From: Lysobacterales bacterium
GTDB lineage: Bacteria > Pseudomonadota > Gammaproteobacteria > Xanthomonadales > SZUA-38
Direction of reading: 5' to 3'
Assembly: GCA_028285525.1 (NCBI GenBank)
Contig: JANQOZ010000085.1
Span: 62,001 to 126,000 of the forward strand
Length of the DNA stretch: 64,000 nt
Shown one piece after another: positions 16,668 through 24,823 of this stretch. Every line of letters begins with the position of its first letter. Position 1 is the stretch's first letter. The translations under genes were made by a program, and so were the position numbers. The notes beneath the pieces were generated by a model that ran no database searches, had not been told where the DNA came from, and saw nothing but the letters and a program-made list of their open reading frames with translations.

Positions 16668-19600
16668 ATGTCGACTACTCTTTGGGATCGCAAGACAGCG
16701 TTGGCTGTGGCTATTGCCCAGGCGCTGACGATACCGGCCGTGAAGGGCGCAGAAATTACCGTTGATAGCCTGCGGGACGACGGCGATGGGCCAAACTGCA
16801 CGCTGCGCGAGGCGGTCATCAGCGCCAACTCTGACAACGCCGGCAGCAGCGGCTGTGCCGACGGATCGGGCGACGACGTTATTGTGTTTGCGCCTTCGGT
16901 GACCGGAACCCTGCAGCTCAGCGGTGGCGCGCTTCAGGTAGAAAATACGGTTTCGATTCAGGGTCCGGGTCTCAGCCAGCTCCACATTGATGCTGGCGGC
17001 AACTCCCGTCACTTTCTTTCCACGTATGGCGGCGGAAGCCATATCCTGACCCTAAGCGGGCTGACGCTGAGCAACGGCTCAAGCAGCCAGGGCGGCGGCG
17101 CCATCTGGACGAATGTGCCCCTCACGCTGAATTCGGTTCAGCTGAGATATAACGTTGCAAACGACGGTGGCGCCATTGCCGCTGAGTTCAGCACGTTGGA
17201 CATCCGTTCCTCGTTCCTGTCCTCAAATACTGCTGTTAACAACGGCGGCGCACTGTCGGTTTCCGACTCGCAGGTCATCATCAACAACGGCTACTTCACA
17301 GGCAACAACGCTGCGAACGGCGGCTGTTTGGACATCAGTGGCGGCAGCCTGACGATATCGGAAAGCAGCCTTTCCGGGAGCAGAGTAACCGGCTCCGGCG
17401 GCTGTCTGCGCAGCTCGGGTTCAACGGTGAGTATCAGCGATACTCAAGTCTCCTATCACGAAACCGAGGGCTCCGGCGGCGCCATCCTGAGCCAGGGCGG
17501 CAGCGTCACGCTGACCGCAACAAGGCTGCGCCGCAACGAAGCGGGCCAAGGATCGGGATATGGGGCGGGCGGCGCTATCTTCCATTCGGGAGGCACCCTG
17601 ACGCTGATTCGAAGCGAGGTATCGGGCAACACGGCTGACGGCGCTGGCGGGATTAACTTAACGACTGCCGGGGCCACTGCGGTCCTGACAAACAGCACCA
17701 TCTCGGGCAATACCGGCGGGGTGGCTGGAGGGATAGAAGTTCGCGATGGCACCGTCACTCTTACCCACGCTACGGTGGCCAACAATAGCGGCAGCTACGG
17801 TGCGGGTCTGTATCAGCAAGGCGGGAGCGTTACCCTCAATAACAGTTTAGTTGTAGACAATCAGGGAGATGACTGCGGGTTTTTCAACGATGGCTATACG
17901 CAAAACCCAATGAGTTACCAAAACACCATCGACAGCGACGGCACCTGCAGCGTCACTGATAGCGGGGACGTGGGTCTGGAGCCACTGGACTCTAACGGGG
18001 GCATAAGAACCAGTACTCACCTGATTGCCCAGGGGGGGCTGGCCGACGGCACGGCAGACGCTGCGCTGTGCCTGCCCACGGATCAGCGAGGATTCCCTCG
18101 AATTTCAGCCAGCTGTGACGTGGGTGCGCTGGAGTTTTCCGGGGTCGACTCTCCCACTATCCAGGTGACGACCCAGCAGGACCTGACGGCTGATGACGGC
18201 CAGTGCAGTCTGCGAGAAGCCCTGGCTGCCGCCGGGAGTGATACTGCCAGCGGCTTAGCATCCGGAGAGTGTGCAGCAGGTTTCAACGAAGACCGGATCA
18301 GTTTCGCGTCCTCGATTTTGCCCGGCGCGATTAGCGCCGCTGGCGGAGCGTTTGTGGTGGACTCAGCGGTGACAATTCAGGGCCCAGGTGTTGATCGGCT
18401 CACCATTGATGGTGGGGGAACAGCGCGGTTGTTTGACGTTGACGCGCCTAACCCCAGCCCGCTGGAAGTGACTATCAGTGGTATGACCCTGGTGGGTGGT
18501 AACGCAACAGGGCCCTCCCAGCCCGTTGGTGGTGGTGCGATCTACAACAGTGAGTCGCTGTTCTTGTACGAGGCTTTGGTGCAGGGTCATCTCAGCGACG
18601 GCAACGGTGGCGCCATCCGCAGCACCGGCCCGCTGTTAGTGGAACAAGTGACGTTTGCAGGTAATGAATCAGCCGGCGGACGCGGCGGAGCGGTCAGCAT
18701 CGAAGGTGCAACCGCAACGTTTATTGCCAGTACATTTTCCGCCAATACGGCGGCCCTTAGCGGCGGCGCCGTCTATCATTCCGGCACGAGTCTCAATCTG
18801 CAATTCAACACCTTGGTCAGTAACTCAGCGGCTGCCGCTGGTGGTCTGGACCTGCAGGGCTCGGCAACGGTAGATAGCACCGTGGTGTTCAACAGCATCG
18901 GCGGGGATTGTCAGTCCTCAACAGCGCCCAGCAGCACCCTGCCCAGCTGGATTGGCGACGGCGGCTGCAGTCTTGGGCCGCTGATGGGTGATCCAGGTCT
19001 CGATCTTGCGCTGGCCGACAACGGCGGCTCGACACCCACCCATAACATCCTTCCGGGCAGCAACCTGGTGGACCAGGTGCCCGAAGATGACTGCCAGGGA
19101 TCTTTCGAGCAGCGAGGCAGATCCCGTTCGACTGACGGTAACGCCGATGGTGTTGGAGACTGCGATATCGGCGCGGTGGAATATACGGACATTACCGGCC
19201 CCGTCGCCGCGTTGACCGCCGCACCCAATGTGCGGGCCCGCGGCGATACCTACGCGTTAACCGTGACTTATGCTGATGCTGATGGCGTGGTAGACGCCGA
19301 CAGTTTTGACATCAATGACGTCTCCATTGCCCCCGGCTCCTTCATGGCAAGCCAGGTGAGTAACGTGGGCGGTGCTGTTACCTATAGCTTTACCGCGACA
19401 GGTGGGTTGAGTAACGCAGATGTTGGAACGTATACCATCAGCCTGAACGCCGACCAGGTGTTTGACGGCGCCACCACCGGCGCTAATGCGGCGCCCGCTG
19501 GTGTGCTGGGCACCTTTGAATTACTGGCTGGCGCTTTGATCAGCGACGCGACTTTTGTGGTCAACCAAGATGCAGCGGTGGGCACGCTGGTGGGTCAGGT

Positions 19601-19838
19601 GGTACTGGACGACCCCAACAACGAGGTGCCGGCTTCCGGTGGCTGGATGATTGGCGGCGGCAACAGCGCTGGCCAGTACACGATCGACAGCAGCGGCATT
19701 ATTCGAACCGCCCAGTCGCCTCTGGACTCAACGGTGTTAACCGTGGAAATAAACAACGGACCAACGCCGCTGGATACGGCTCAGATCACCATCAACGCGG
19801 TGGACGACCTCATTTTTGTTGACGGGTTTGAGAATTAG
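16668..19838 (+). CDS. CSLREA-domain parallel beta-helix protein with C-terminal FxDGFE tag
   Basis: The product is 1056 aa. A signal peptide (ALAVAIAQALTIPAVKG) is followed by a CSLREA motif as NCTLREAVISAN near residue 50 and a second, GQCSLREALAAAG, near residue 510, so the protein contains two copies of the CSLREA-beta-helix unit. Between them run many GGGAI/GGAI-centred helix turns typical of polymorphic membrane protein/pectate-lyase folds. The region from ~845 is a cadherin-like or Ig-like segment with TYTISLNADQVFDG. The end, DLIFVDGFEN, carries the tag shared with six other genes here. AAGGAA sits before the ATG. It is probably a surface-exposed or secreted adhesin-like protein; no catalytic residues were identified. 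Confidence 0.85.
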   Translation: MSTTLWDRKTALAVAIAQALTIPAVKGAEITVDSLRDDGDGPNCTLREAVISANSDNAGSSGCADGSGDDVIVFAPSVTGTLQLSGGALQVENTVSIQGPGLSQLHIDAGGNSRHFLSTYGGGSHILTLSGLTLSNGSSSQGGGAIWTNVPLTLNSVQLRYNVANDGGAIAAEFSTLDIRSSFLSSNTAVNNGGALSVSDSQVIINNGYFTGNNAANGGCLDISGGSLTISESSLSGSRVTGSGGCLRSSGSTVSISDTQVSYHETEGSGGAILSQGGSVTLTATRLRRNEAGQGSGYGAGGAIFHSGGTLTLIRSEVSGNTADGAGGINLTTAGATAVLTNSTISGNTGGVAGGIEVRDGTVTLTHATVANNSGSYGAGLYQQGGSVTLNNSLVVDNQGDDCGFFNDGYTQNPMSYQNTIDSDGTCSVTDSGDVGLEPLDSNGGIRTSTHLIAQGGLADGTADAALCLPTDQRGFPRISASCDVGALEFSGVDSPTIQVTTQQDLTADDGQCSLREALAAAGSDTASGLASGECAAGFNEDRISFASSILPGAISAAGGAFVVDSAVTIQGPGVDRLTIDGGGTARLFDVDAPNPSPLEVTISGMTLVGGNATGPSQPVGGGAIYNSESLFLYEALVQGHLSDGNGGAIRSTGPLLVEQVTFAGNESAGGRGGAVSIEGATATFIASTFSANTAALSGGAVYHSGTSLNLQFNTLVSNSAAAAGGLDLQGSATVDSTVVFNSIGGDCQSSTAPSSTLPSWIGDGGCSLGPLMGDPGLDLALADNGGSTPTHNILPGSNLVDQVPEDDCQGSFEQRGRSRSTDGNADGVGDCDIGAVEYTDITGPVAALTAAPNVRARGDTYALTVTYADADGVVDADSFDINDVSIAPGSFMASQVSNVGGAVTYSFTATGGLSNADVGTYTISLNADQVFDGATTGANAAPAGVLGTFELLAGALISDATFVVNQDAAVGTLVGQVVLDDPNNEVPASGGWMIGGGNSAGQYTIDSSGIIRTAQSPLDSTVLTVEINNGPTPLDTAQITINAVDDLIFVDGFEN

Positions 19839-19895
19839 CCCGTCAGCGGATCAGTTGACGGCCTGTGCGATGGTGGCCGCAAGTCCTATCGTACG

Positions 19896-19916
19896 AACTC
19901 AGGGGTCAGAACCCCG
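19896..19916 (+). repeat. Short copy of the GGGGTCAG repeat family
   Basis: AACTCAGGGGTCAGAACCCC holds the GGGGTCAG core, with GGGGT/ACCCC forming a tiny hairpin. It lies between two convergent genes (stops at 19838 and 19953), a usual place for REP-type elements. Confidence 0.45.
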
Positions 19917-19952
19917 GATCACCAGGTAACGAAGAGAGACTGACCGAACAGC

Positions 19953-20540
19953 TTATCCTTCCGGCGCAAGCGATTGACGGATCAACGAGCGGAGTTCGAA
20001 GCGCCCGTCGTCGTCATCATCCAGAAAATCCACCTCTTTGGTGTTTTCGATGTGGTTGCCTTTTCTGGTTCGAACGTAGCGCAGCACCGCCGGTCGGTCT
20101 TCATACGTCTCCTGGCCATCCGGTGATGCGATCACCGTTGTCCAGTTGGTTGAGTCTGTAACCGAAACGGAGAGCACGGCGAAGCGGAAGTCCTGTTGCC
20201 TGCCCTGGGAGAAGTAGGGGGTGATGATCTGGTTTCCGTCTGCCTGGGAGTACATGACAGTCACCGCACTGAACGCCTGATCCGAGGATGTGAATGTCTC
20301 TATCTTGGTCAGGACGGTATGGTCCGGCGTAGCGTCCCAATTTGTCTTAAGCCCCAGGGTTTGCGGGGCTCCGCCATCCGGGCCATAGATCTCGATCTCG
20401 CCCGTCCAGGGGCCACCCTGTTGTCCCCACAGCTTCAGGACGGTTTCGACGTCGTCAGCGAGCGCCGTTGCCGACATCATCAGCGCGCCGGCCAGAGCAA
20501 GGGGTAACGCCTTTAACGTGATTTCAGATGGCAAACTCAT
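19953..20540 (-). CDS. Secreted lipocalin-like/DUF1579-like protein
   Basis: The product is 195 aa with a clear signal peptide (LPLALAGALMMSATALA, cleavage before DD). The mature part is all-beta in pattern: GPWTGEIEIYGPDGG, a VLTKIETFTSSD strand, and later TKEVDFLDDDDDGRFELR, as in small barrel domains of the DUF1579/lipocalin type. Its ATG overlaps the CoA-transferase stop as ATGA, so it is translated right after that enzyme. Why a periplasmic protein is coupled to a cytosolic glutamate-breakdown operon is not clear from the sequence. Confidence 0.7.
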   Translation of the reverse strand: MSLPSEITLKALPLALAGALMMSATALADDVETVLKLWGQQGGPWTGEIEIYGPDGGAPQTLGLKTNWDATPDHTVLTKIETFTSSDQAFSAVTVMYSQADGNQIITPYFSQGRQQDFRFAVLSVSVTDSTNWTTVIASPDGQETYEDRPAVLRYVRTRKGNHIENTKEVDFLDDDDDGRFELRSLIRQSLAPEG

Positions 20541-21697
20541 CCGCCAAACTCCCGGCGCAGTGCCTCGTTATGTTCGCCAGCACGGGCCACAGCATTCGCC
20601 GCGTGCGGCTGCGCTCCCGGCGGCGGGATGATGGTGGACAGCACTGGCCAGTCAATGATGTCCACCGACTCACCACCAGGCAGGTGCACCGGGCGCTGCC
20701 TGAGCTGTGGGTGCCGCAGCAGACCGGCAACGCTGTTGACGGAGCCGAAGGCGATGCCCGCAGTCAAAAGCTGGTCGCACATTTCGCTTGCCGTATGGCG
20801 GGAGAACACGGCCTGCACGCTTTCCTCCAGCGCCGGACGGTTTTCTACTCGTTTGTTATTGGTGTCAAACCTCGGATCAACGGCCAGCTCCGGACTGTCG
20901 AGGACCTTTTCACACAGGGTCACCCACTCCCGTTCGTTCTGGATCGAAATCGCGATCGTTTTTCCGTCGCTGCTTGCGTAGCCGCCGTAGGGGGCTATGG
21001 ACGGATGGCGCATGCCCGCTGGCTCCGGCGCGCCGGAACCGTACTTTTCATGAATGGCGGGCACGTTCATCCAGTCCGCGAGGGTGTCGAACAACGAGAC
21101 CTTGACGCCGGAACCCTGCCCGGTTTTCTCCCGGTTAAACAGCGCCTGCTGGATGCCGATCAGCGCGTTGAGACCGGCCCCGATGTCGCACAGCGAGACG
21201 CCGACTCTACCCATGGCGCCCGGCGCGCCGTTGATGCTCACCAGGCCTGTTTCACACTGCACCAGAAAATCGTAGGCCTTCATTTTCCGGTAGTCACCTT
21301 CATCGCCATAGCCGGAGATGTCGCAGGTGATCAGGCGTGGGTGGGCTTTGCGTAGCTCGTCGGAGCCAAAACCGAGCCTTCCGGTGGCGCCCGGCGCAAG
21401 GTTCTGAATAAACACGTCGGCCTTGGCCAGTATCCGCTGAAGAAACTGCTGGTCGTCGGGGTCCTTAAGATTCAGCTCCAGCGACTCCTTGCCCTGGTTG
21501 AGCCAGACAAAATACGACGCTTCACCCCTGGCCGCGGCGTCATAGTTTCGCGCGAAATCGCCGCCGTGGCGTTCAATCTTGATCACCCGGGCACCCGCCG
21601 CAGCGAGGCGGCTGGAACACAGCGGTGCGGCAACCGCCTGTTCGACGGCGACAACCAGGAGGCCGGAAAACGGAAGGTTGTTCTGCGTATTGGTCAT
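20537..21697 (-). CDS. Family III CoA-transferase (CaiB/BaiF type), probably for mesaconate
   Basis: The product is 386 aa, usual for the family. N-terminal VEQAVAAPLCSSRLAAAGARVIKIE is the CoA-binding Rossmann part (residues 18-42), and D143 in MKAYDFLVQ sits where the family keeps the catalytic aspartate that forms the acyl-anhydride. GSGVKVSLFDTLADWM and HPSIAPYGGY are typical later blocks. It starts 7 bases after methylaspartate ammonia-lyase and so most likely activates mesaconate to mesaconyl-CoA, or moves CoA within it. That substrate is inferred from the neighbour; sequence alone does not fix it among succinyl-, mesaconyl-, or other acyl-CoA users. Confidence 0.85.
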   Translation of the reverse strand: MTNTQNNLPFSGLLVVAVEQAVAAPLCSSRLAAAGARVIKIERHGGDFARNYDAAARGEASYFVWLNQGKESLELNLKDPDDQQFLQRILAKADVFIQNLAPGATGRLGFGSDELRKAHPRLITCDISGYGDEGDYRKMKAYDFLVQCETGLVSINGAPGAMGRVGVSLCDIGAGLNALIGIQQALFNREKTGQGSGVKVSLFDTLADWMNVPAIHEKYGSGAPEPAGMRHPSIAPYGGYASSDGKTIAISIQNEREWVTLCEKVLDSPELAVDPRFDTNNKRVENRPALEESVQAVFSRHTASEMCDQLLTAGIAFGSVNSVAGLLRHPQLRQRPVHLPGGESVDIIDWPVLSTIIPPPGAQPHAANAVARAGEHNEALRREFGG

Positions 21698-21704
21698 GGC
21701 CCAG

Positions 21705-22976
21705 CTACGTGTTGTCGTTGGATTCGGAAACGGCCAGCTGCTCCAGGGTGCGGTTCATCTCGTTGGACACGATCTGCATCCCCTCGTCGAAACCCATGCC
21801 CGGCTTGATCAGCAGTCGATCAGGCTGGCAGGCCAGAGCCACCTGAGTGCAGCAGCGGGCTGAGAGGTCGGTCTCATTGCAGCTCCCGCCCTGGTAAGCC
21901 TCGACGCCGCCATCTTTGCAGTAGAGGACGGCCTCCACCACATTATGAATGCTGCCCAGATCGGGCGTCTTGATTTGCGCCATGTGACAGCACTTGGCGT
22001 CCACGAAGTGACGGATGTCGGTGAGCGTATTACACCACTCGTCGGCCACAATCTTCAGCGACTCGGTGTGTTCGTCAACGTATTCACGGATCTGGCCCAG
22101 GCATGCGATCTGGCGCTGGTGGTCGCCCACGTCTACCGGTCCCTCGATGTACAGCTCAAACTCCTCGGCCGCTTCTGCCAGTCGACAAAGGTATTCTCCG
22201 ACGCGCCTCGGCTGGTTGTCGAAGATCAGGCCCACCGTGCCGTAGACGTCGATATGGATCGTTGGATGATAGCTCCCGGCGTCGCTGATCAGAGGCTTCA
22301 CCGAGCGGATTCTCGCCACGAGCCAGCGCACATATTCGAGCAGCGCCTCACCCTGCCGGCCTAGCTTGCCGTCAACGCTGTTGATCAAAGCGTGGGGCAG
22401 CGCGTCCACCCGCCGCATCAGCATTTTGTCGACCGACGAGTAGCGATCATCCCCGCTCTGGGCGAACAGCGGCACTGCAGCATCCGGTAGCGGCAGGTCG
22501 TAGCAGCGGCAGATCACCTCGGTTTTGGAAACGCTGAGGGCCAGCGCGGCAGCGTCGAGCAGGGCCTGGCTGACGCCGTACCTGACTGCCGTATGGGCCT
22601 GTCTCTCGCCATCCATCAGGCCATCAATAAGCCCCGCGTTATGCAGGAAGCTGGTCGCGTCCAGCCCTATGAGCAAAGGCGCAACCTGATTCTCCAGGAA
22701 CGGCACATAGTGGTGGGCGGTAAACAGCGGGTCGCGCCCGCCAGCGCCTGAGTACTGCACGGCACAGCAGTCGCCGACAGCCCACTGGCCTGTGTCCAGC
22801 AGGAGCATCACGCTGATGCTTTCGCCGGGCTGGCGCACCGCCTCGTAGCCTGGGGTCACCGGGCTGCCGCGGTAGACAAACCCATCCTGCGGCGCTCCCT
22901 GCTTAATCGCCGCCTGGTCATCGAAAAAATAGGCGGCGTTGCCGGCGACAAAACGTGCGTCGACGATGGCTACCAT
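21705..22976 (-). CDS. mal: Methylaspartate ammonia-lyase
   Basis: The product is 423 aa, the normal length. It catalyses removal of ammonia from (2S,3S)-3-methylaspartate to give mesaconate (EC 4.3.1.2), the second step of glutamate breakdown after glutamate mutase. The enolase-superfamily site is intact: Mg ligands D243 (HIDVYG), E278 (LYIEGP), and D312 (VADEW), and the catalytic lysine K336 in QIKTPDLG; spacing between them matches the known enzyme. GGSCNETD and KPGMGFDEG are further family blocks. It heads an operon with the CoA-transferase and a secreted protein. Glutamate mutase genes are not in the window. Confidence 0.93.
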   Translation of the reverse strand: MVAIVDARFVAGNAAYFFDDQAAIKQGAPQDGFVYRGSPVTPGYEAVRQPGESISVMLLLDTGQWAVGDCCAVQYSGAGGRDPLFTAHHYVPFLENQVAPLLIGLDATSFLHNAGLIDGLMDGERQAHTAVRYGVSQALLDAAALALSVSKTEVICRCYDLPLPDAAVPLFAQSGDDRYSSVDKMLMRRVDALPHALINSVDGKLGRQGEALLEYVRWLVARIRSVKPLISDAGSYHPTIHIDVYGTVGLIFDNQPRRVGEYLCRLAEAAEEFELYIEGPVDVGDHQRQIACLGQIREYVDEHTESLKIVADEWCNTLTDIRHFVDAKCCHMAQIKTPDLGSIHNVVEAVLYCKDGGVEAYQGGSCNETDLSARCCTQVALACQPDRLLIKPGMGFDEGMQIVSNEMNRTLEQLAVSESNDNT

Positions 22977-23163
22977 GGCAAGTCTTGCAGGGTCATCAGG
23001 TGGTGCCCACAGGTTGGGGAGACGGGCGCCACTTCATCACGTGCCGGCAGCGATGTCACGCGGTTGACGTGAGCACAGAACGGCGCCTTCGGGCGCGGGC
23101 GCATCAATCGGCACTCCTGGATCCGCCCCAAGCGTTCTGCCCCCAAGATTCCAAGGTTTACGA

Positions 23164-24297
23164 TCACTGCTCCCGCTCTTCGATCCACTGATGGAGCACC
23201 TCCCCCACCACGCGATGTCCCGCCGGCGTCCAGTGTCCGTCATTTTCTAGATAGGTGCGCTGGCCCGTTCGCTCGACAGCCCGCAGTGCCGACGTCGGGT
23301 CGAGTACCGGAATAGACGCCACCTCACCCCATGCAGCCAGGGCGGCGGCCAGGGGATCGTCGTTGGCGGCTCGTTGGTTGCATAGCTCAGCCTCGTACTG
23401 ACACAGACGCGGGTACTGTCCTATGAGCGTCGCAAAGGGCACATAAAGCAGGACCACATCACTACCCCGTTCACGAGCCCGGCGAGCCAGGTCGCGCACA
23501 TGCCCCAGCGCACGCCGCGCGCTGAAATCAAATTCTCCCCGATCGAGCGGCGCCAGCTCCGACGGTCGGACTGGGGGACCTGTGTTCCGGCGCAGGTTTG
23601 CCAACACCAGGCGACCCGTCCACGATCGCGCCAGCAGCCGGCCAAACCCTTCCCGCCGCGGAACGAAAGGCCGAGCCGGCGAATCAAAGTAGCCGTCCGC
23701 GTTGACCATCAGGCTACGGCTGCCCAGACCAATCCACTGTTCGCGCTCGTCATACCAGTAAATGACGTCCTGTTGATCCGCGCCGAGATCGTTCCAGGCA
23801 AAAAGCTGCATCACCAGGAGTTCCTTCGGCAGGTACTGGGGGTTTTGTTTGAGAAAGAAATCGTAATACGGGGGGCTGTGCCCATTGGGGTACGCTAGCG
23901 ACTCCACCCTTCGATTGACCAGCAATTTCTCTAGTTGAGCGCCATACCGTTCCTCAACCTCCACCGCCCATCCAAAGGCGAAGGAGTCTCCCACTATGGC
24001 CACGTCGGGACGAGCCAAGACTTCCCGATCAGATCGAAAACCCTGCGCATTGGTGCGTACCTGAGTGCAAAACTCATCACGGCAGAAACGCCTTTCGTGA
24101 TCGGGCTCGGGCGCATAGAAAATGCCGGTCAGCTGGGGAACAAAACCGCCGAGCCACACCTGGTTGGCAGGATAGAGGTGGAGGTTGGCCGGCCGCGTCG
24201 AACGGACCCAGGCCCAGACCGCAAACTCACTCAGGCCACCAGCCAGCAAGACGGTGATCAGGACGAGAGCGATCCAGAATAGCCCGTTGCGTCCCAT
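23164..24297 (-). CDS. Membrane-anchored SGNH hydrolase-like protein
   Basis: The product is 377 aa with one N-terminal membrane segment (residues ~6-30), so the rest should face the periplasm. The SGNH fold shows as VAIVGDSFAFG with S105 as the expected nucleophile and DGHWTPAGH near residue 353 as the Asp/His block, in the manner of AlgX/DltD-like O-acetyl transferases and esterases. Two cysteines (C72, C77) flank the first domain. It stands alone: 187 bases separate it from mal, and its likely substrate (a polysaccharide or envelope acyl group) is not visible from the context. Confidence 0.75.
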   Translation of the reverse strand: MGRNGLFWIALVLITVLLAGGLSEFAVWAWVRSTRPANLHLYPANQVWLGGFVPQLTGIFYAPEPDHERRFCRDEFCTQVRTNAQGFRSDREVLARPDVAIVGDSFAFGWAVEVEERYGAQLEKLLVNRRVESLAYPNGHSPPYYDFFLKQNPQYLPKELLVMQLFAWNDLGADQQDVIYWYDEREQWIGLGSRSLMVNADGYFDSPARPFVPRREGFGRLLARSWTGRLVLANLRRNTGPPVRPSELAPLDRGEFDFSARRALGHVRDLARRARERGSDVVLLYVPFATLIGQYPRLCQYEAELCNQRAANDDPLAAALAAWGEVASIPVLDPTSALRAVERTGQRTYLENDGHWTPAGHRVVGEVLHQWIEEREQ

Positions 24298-24466
24298 GAT
24301 TTCGCTCAGCCTGCCAAGCCGAGAAAAGTTCGCCGAAACCCCACAACCCTAACCCCTTAGCGATGAATGGCATCAGGCTAGATGACACACGCTGAAAGCC
24401 CGCTGAACGACCTCGAAACCTGCAGATATTCCAGAGCTCGAGCAGCACCCATGTCACAATGACGTC

Positions 24467-24793
24467 ATGAGCAAACGCGTTTTTGATGCCCGGTCAGCGC
24501 CGGAGGAAGAGATCCAGGGCGTAAAGGAAACCTTGGATGAAGCCGGCATTCAATACTACGAAACAAAAACCGGAAGCTGGGGCTTTGGCAGCGCGGGTCT
24601 ATGGCTGTACGACGAAGCTGACCATGAGCAGGCCCGCGAGCTCATCAACGAATTCCAGACTCGCTGGGTGGAGCAGGCACGCTCCGAACGCGAACACCTC
24701 TCCATCCGCTGGTCGATGCTTCCGCTACTGGCAGGTTTTGTAGGACTGCTTACCTGGGCATTTTGGAGCTTGCTCAAGGCCTTGGGAAGCTGA
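24467..24793 (+). CDS. DUF6164 family membrane protein
   Basis: The product is 108 aa. The soluble N-terminal part has the family look of a DUF2007-like fold (EEIQGVKETLDEAGIQYYET, then GSAGLWLYDEADHEQARELI), and the C-terminus has one membrane helix (LPLLAGFVGLLTWAFWSLL). Its function is unknown. The gene is divergent from the SGNH gene and convergent with the beta-helix gene to the right. Confidence 0.75.
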   Translation: MSKRVFDARSAPEEEIQGVKETLDEAGIQYYETKTGSWGFGSAGLWLYDEADHEQARELINEFQTRWVEQARSEREHLSIRWSMLPLLAGFVGLLTWAFWSLLKALGS

Positions 24794-24823
24794 GAAAAAA
24801 CTCAGGTGCCGGCAAAGACTGTT

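Noticed and set aside
20528..21355. 275-codon plus-strand open frame
   Set aside because: It is antisense to the CoA-transferase gene, whose catalytic motifs are clear, and shows no family features.
22977..23163. Small minus-strand frame between mal and the SGNH gene
   Set aside because: The frame overlaps both neighbours, has no ribosome site, and shows no conserved pattern.
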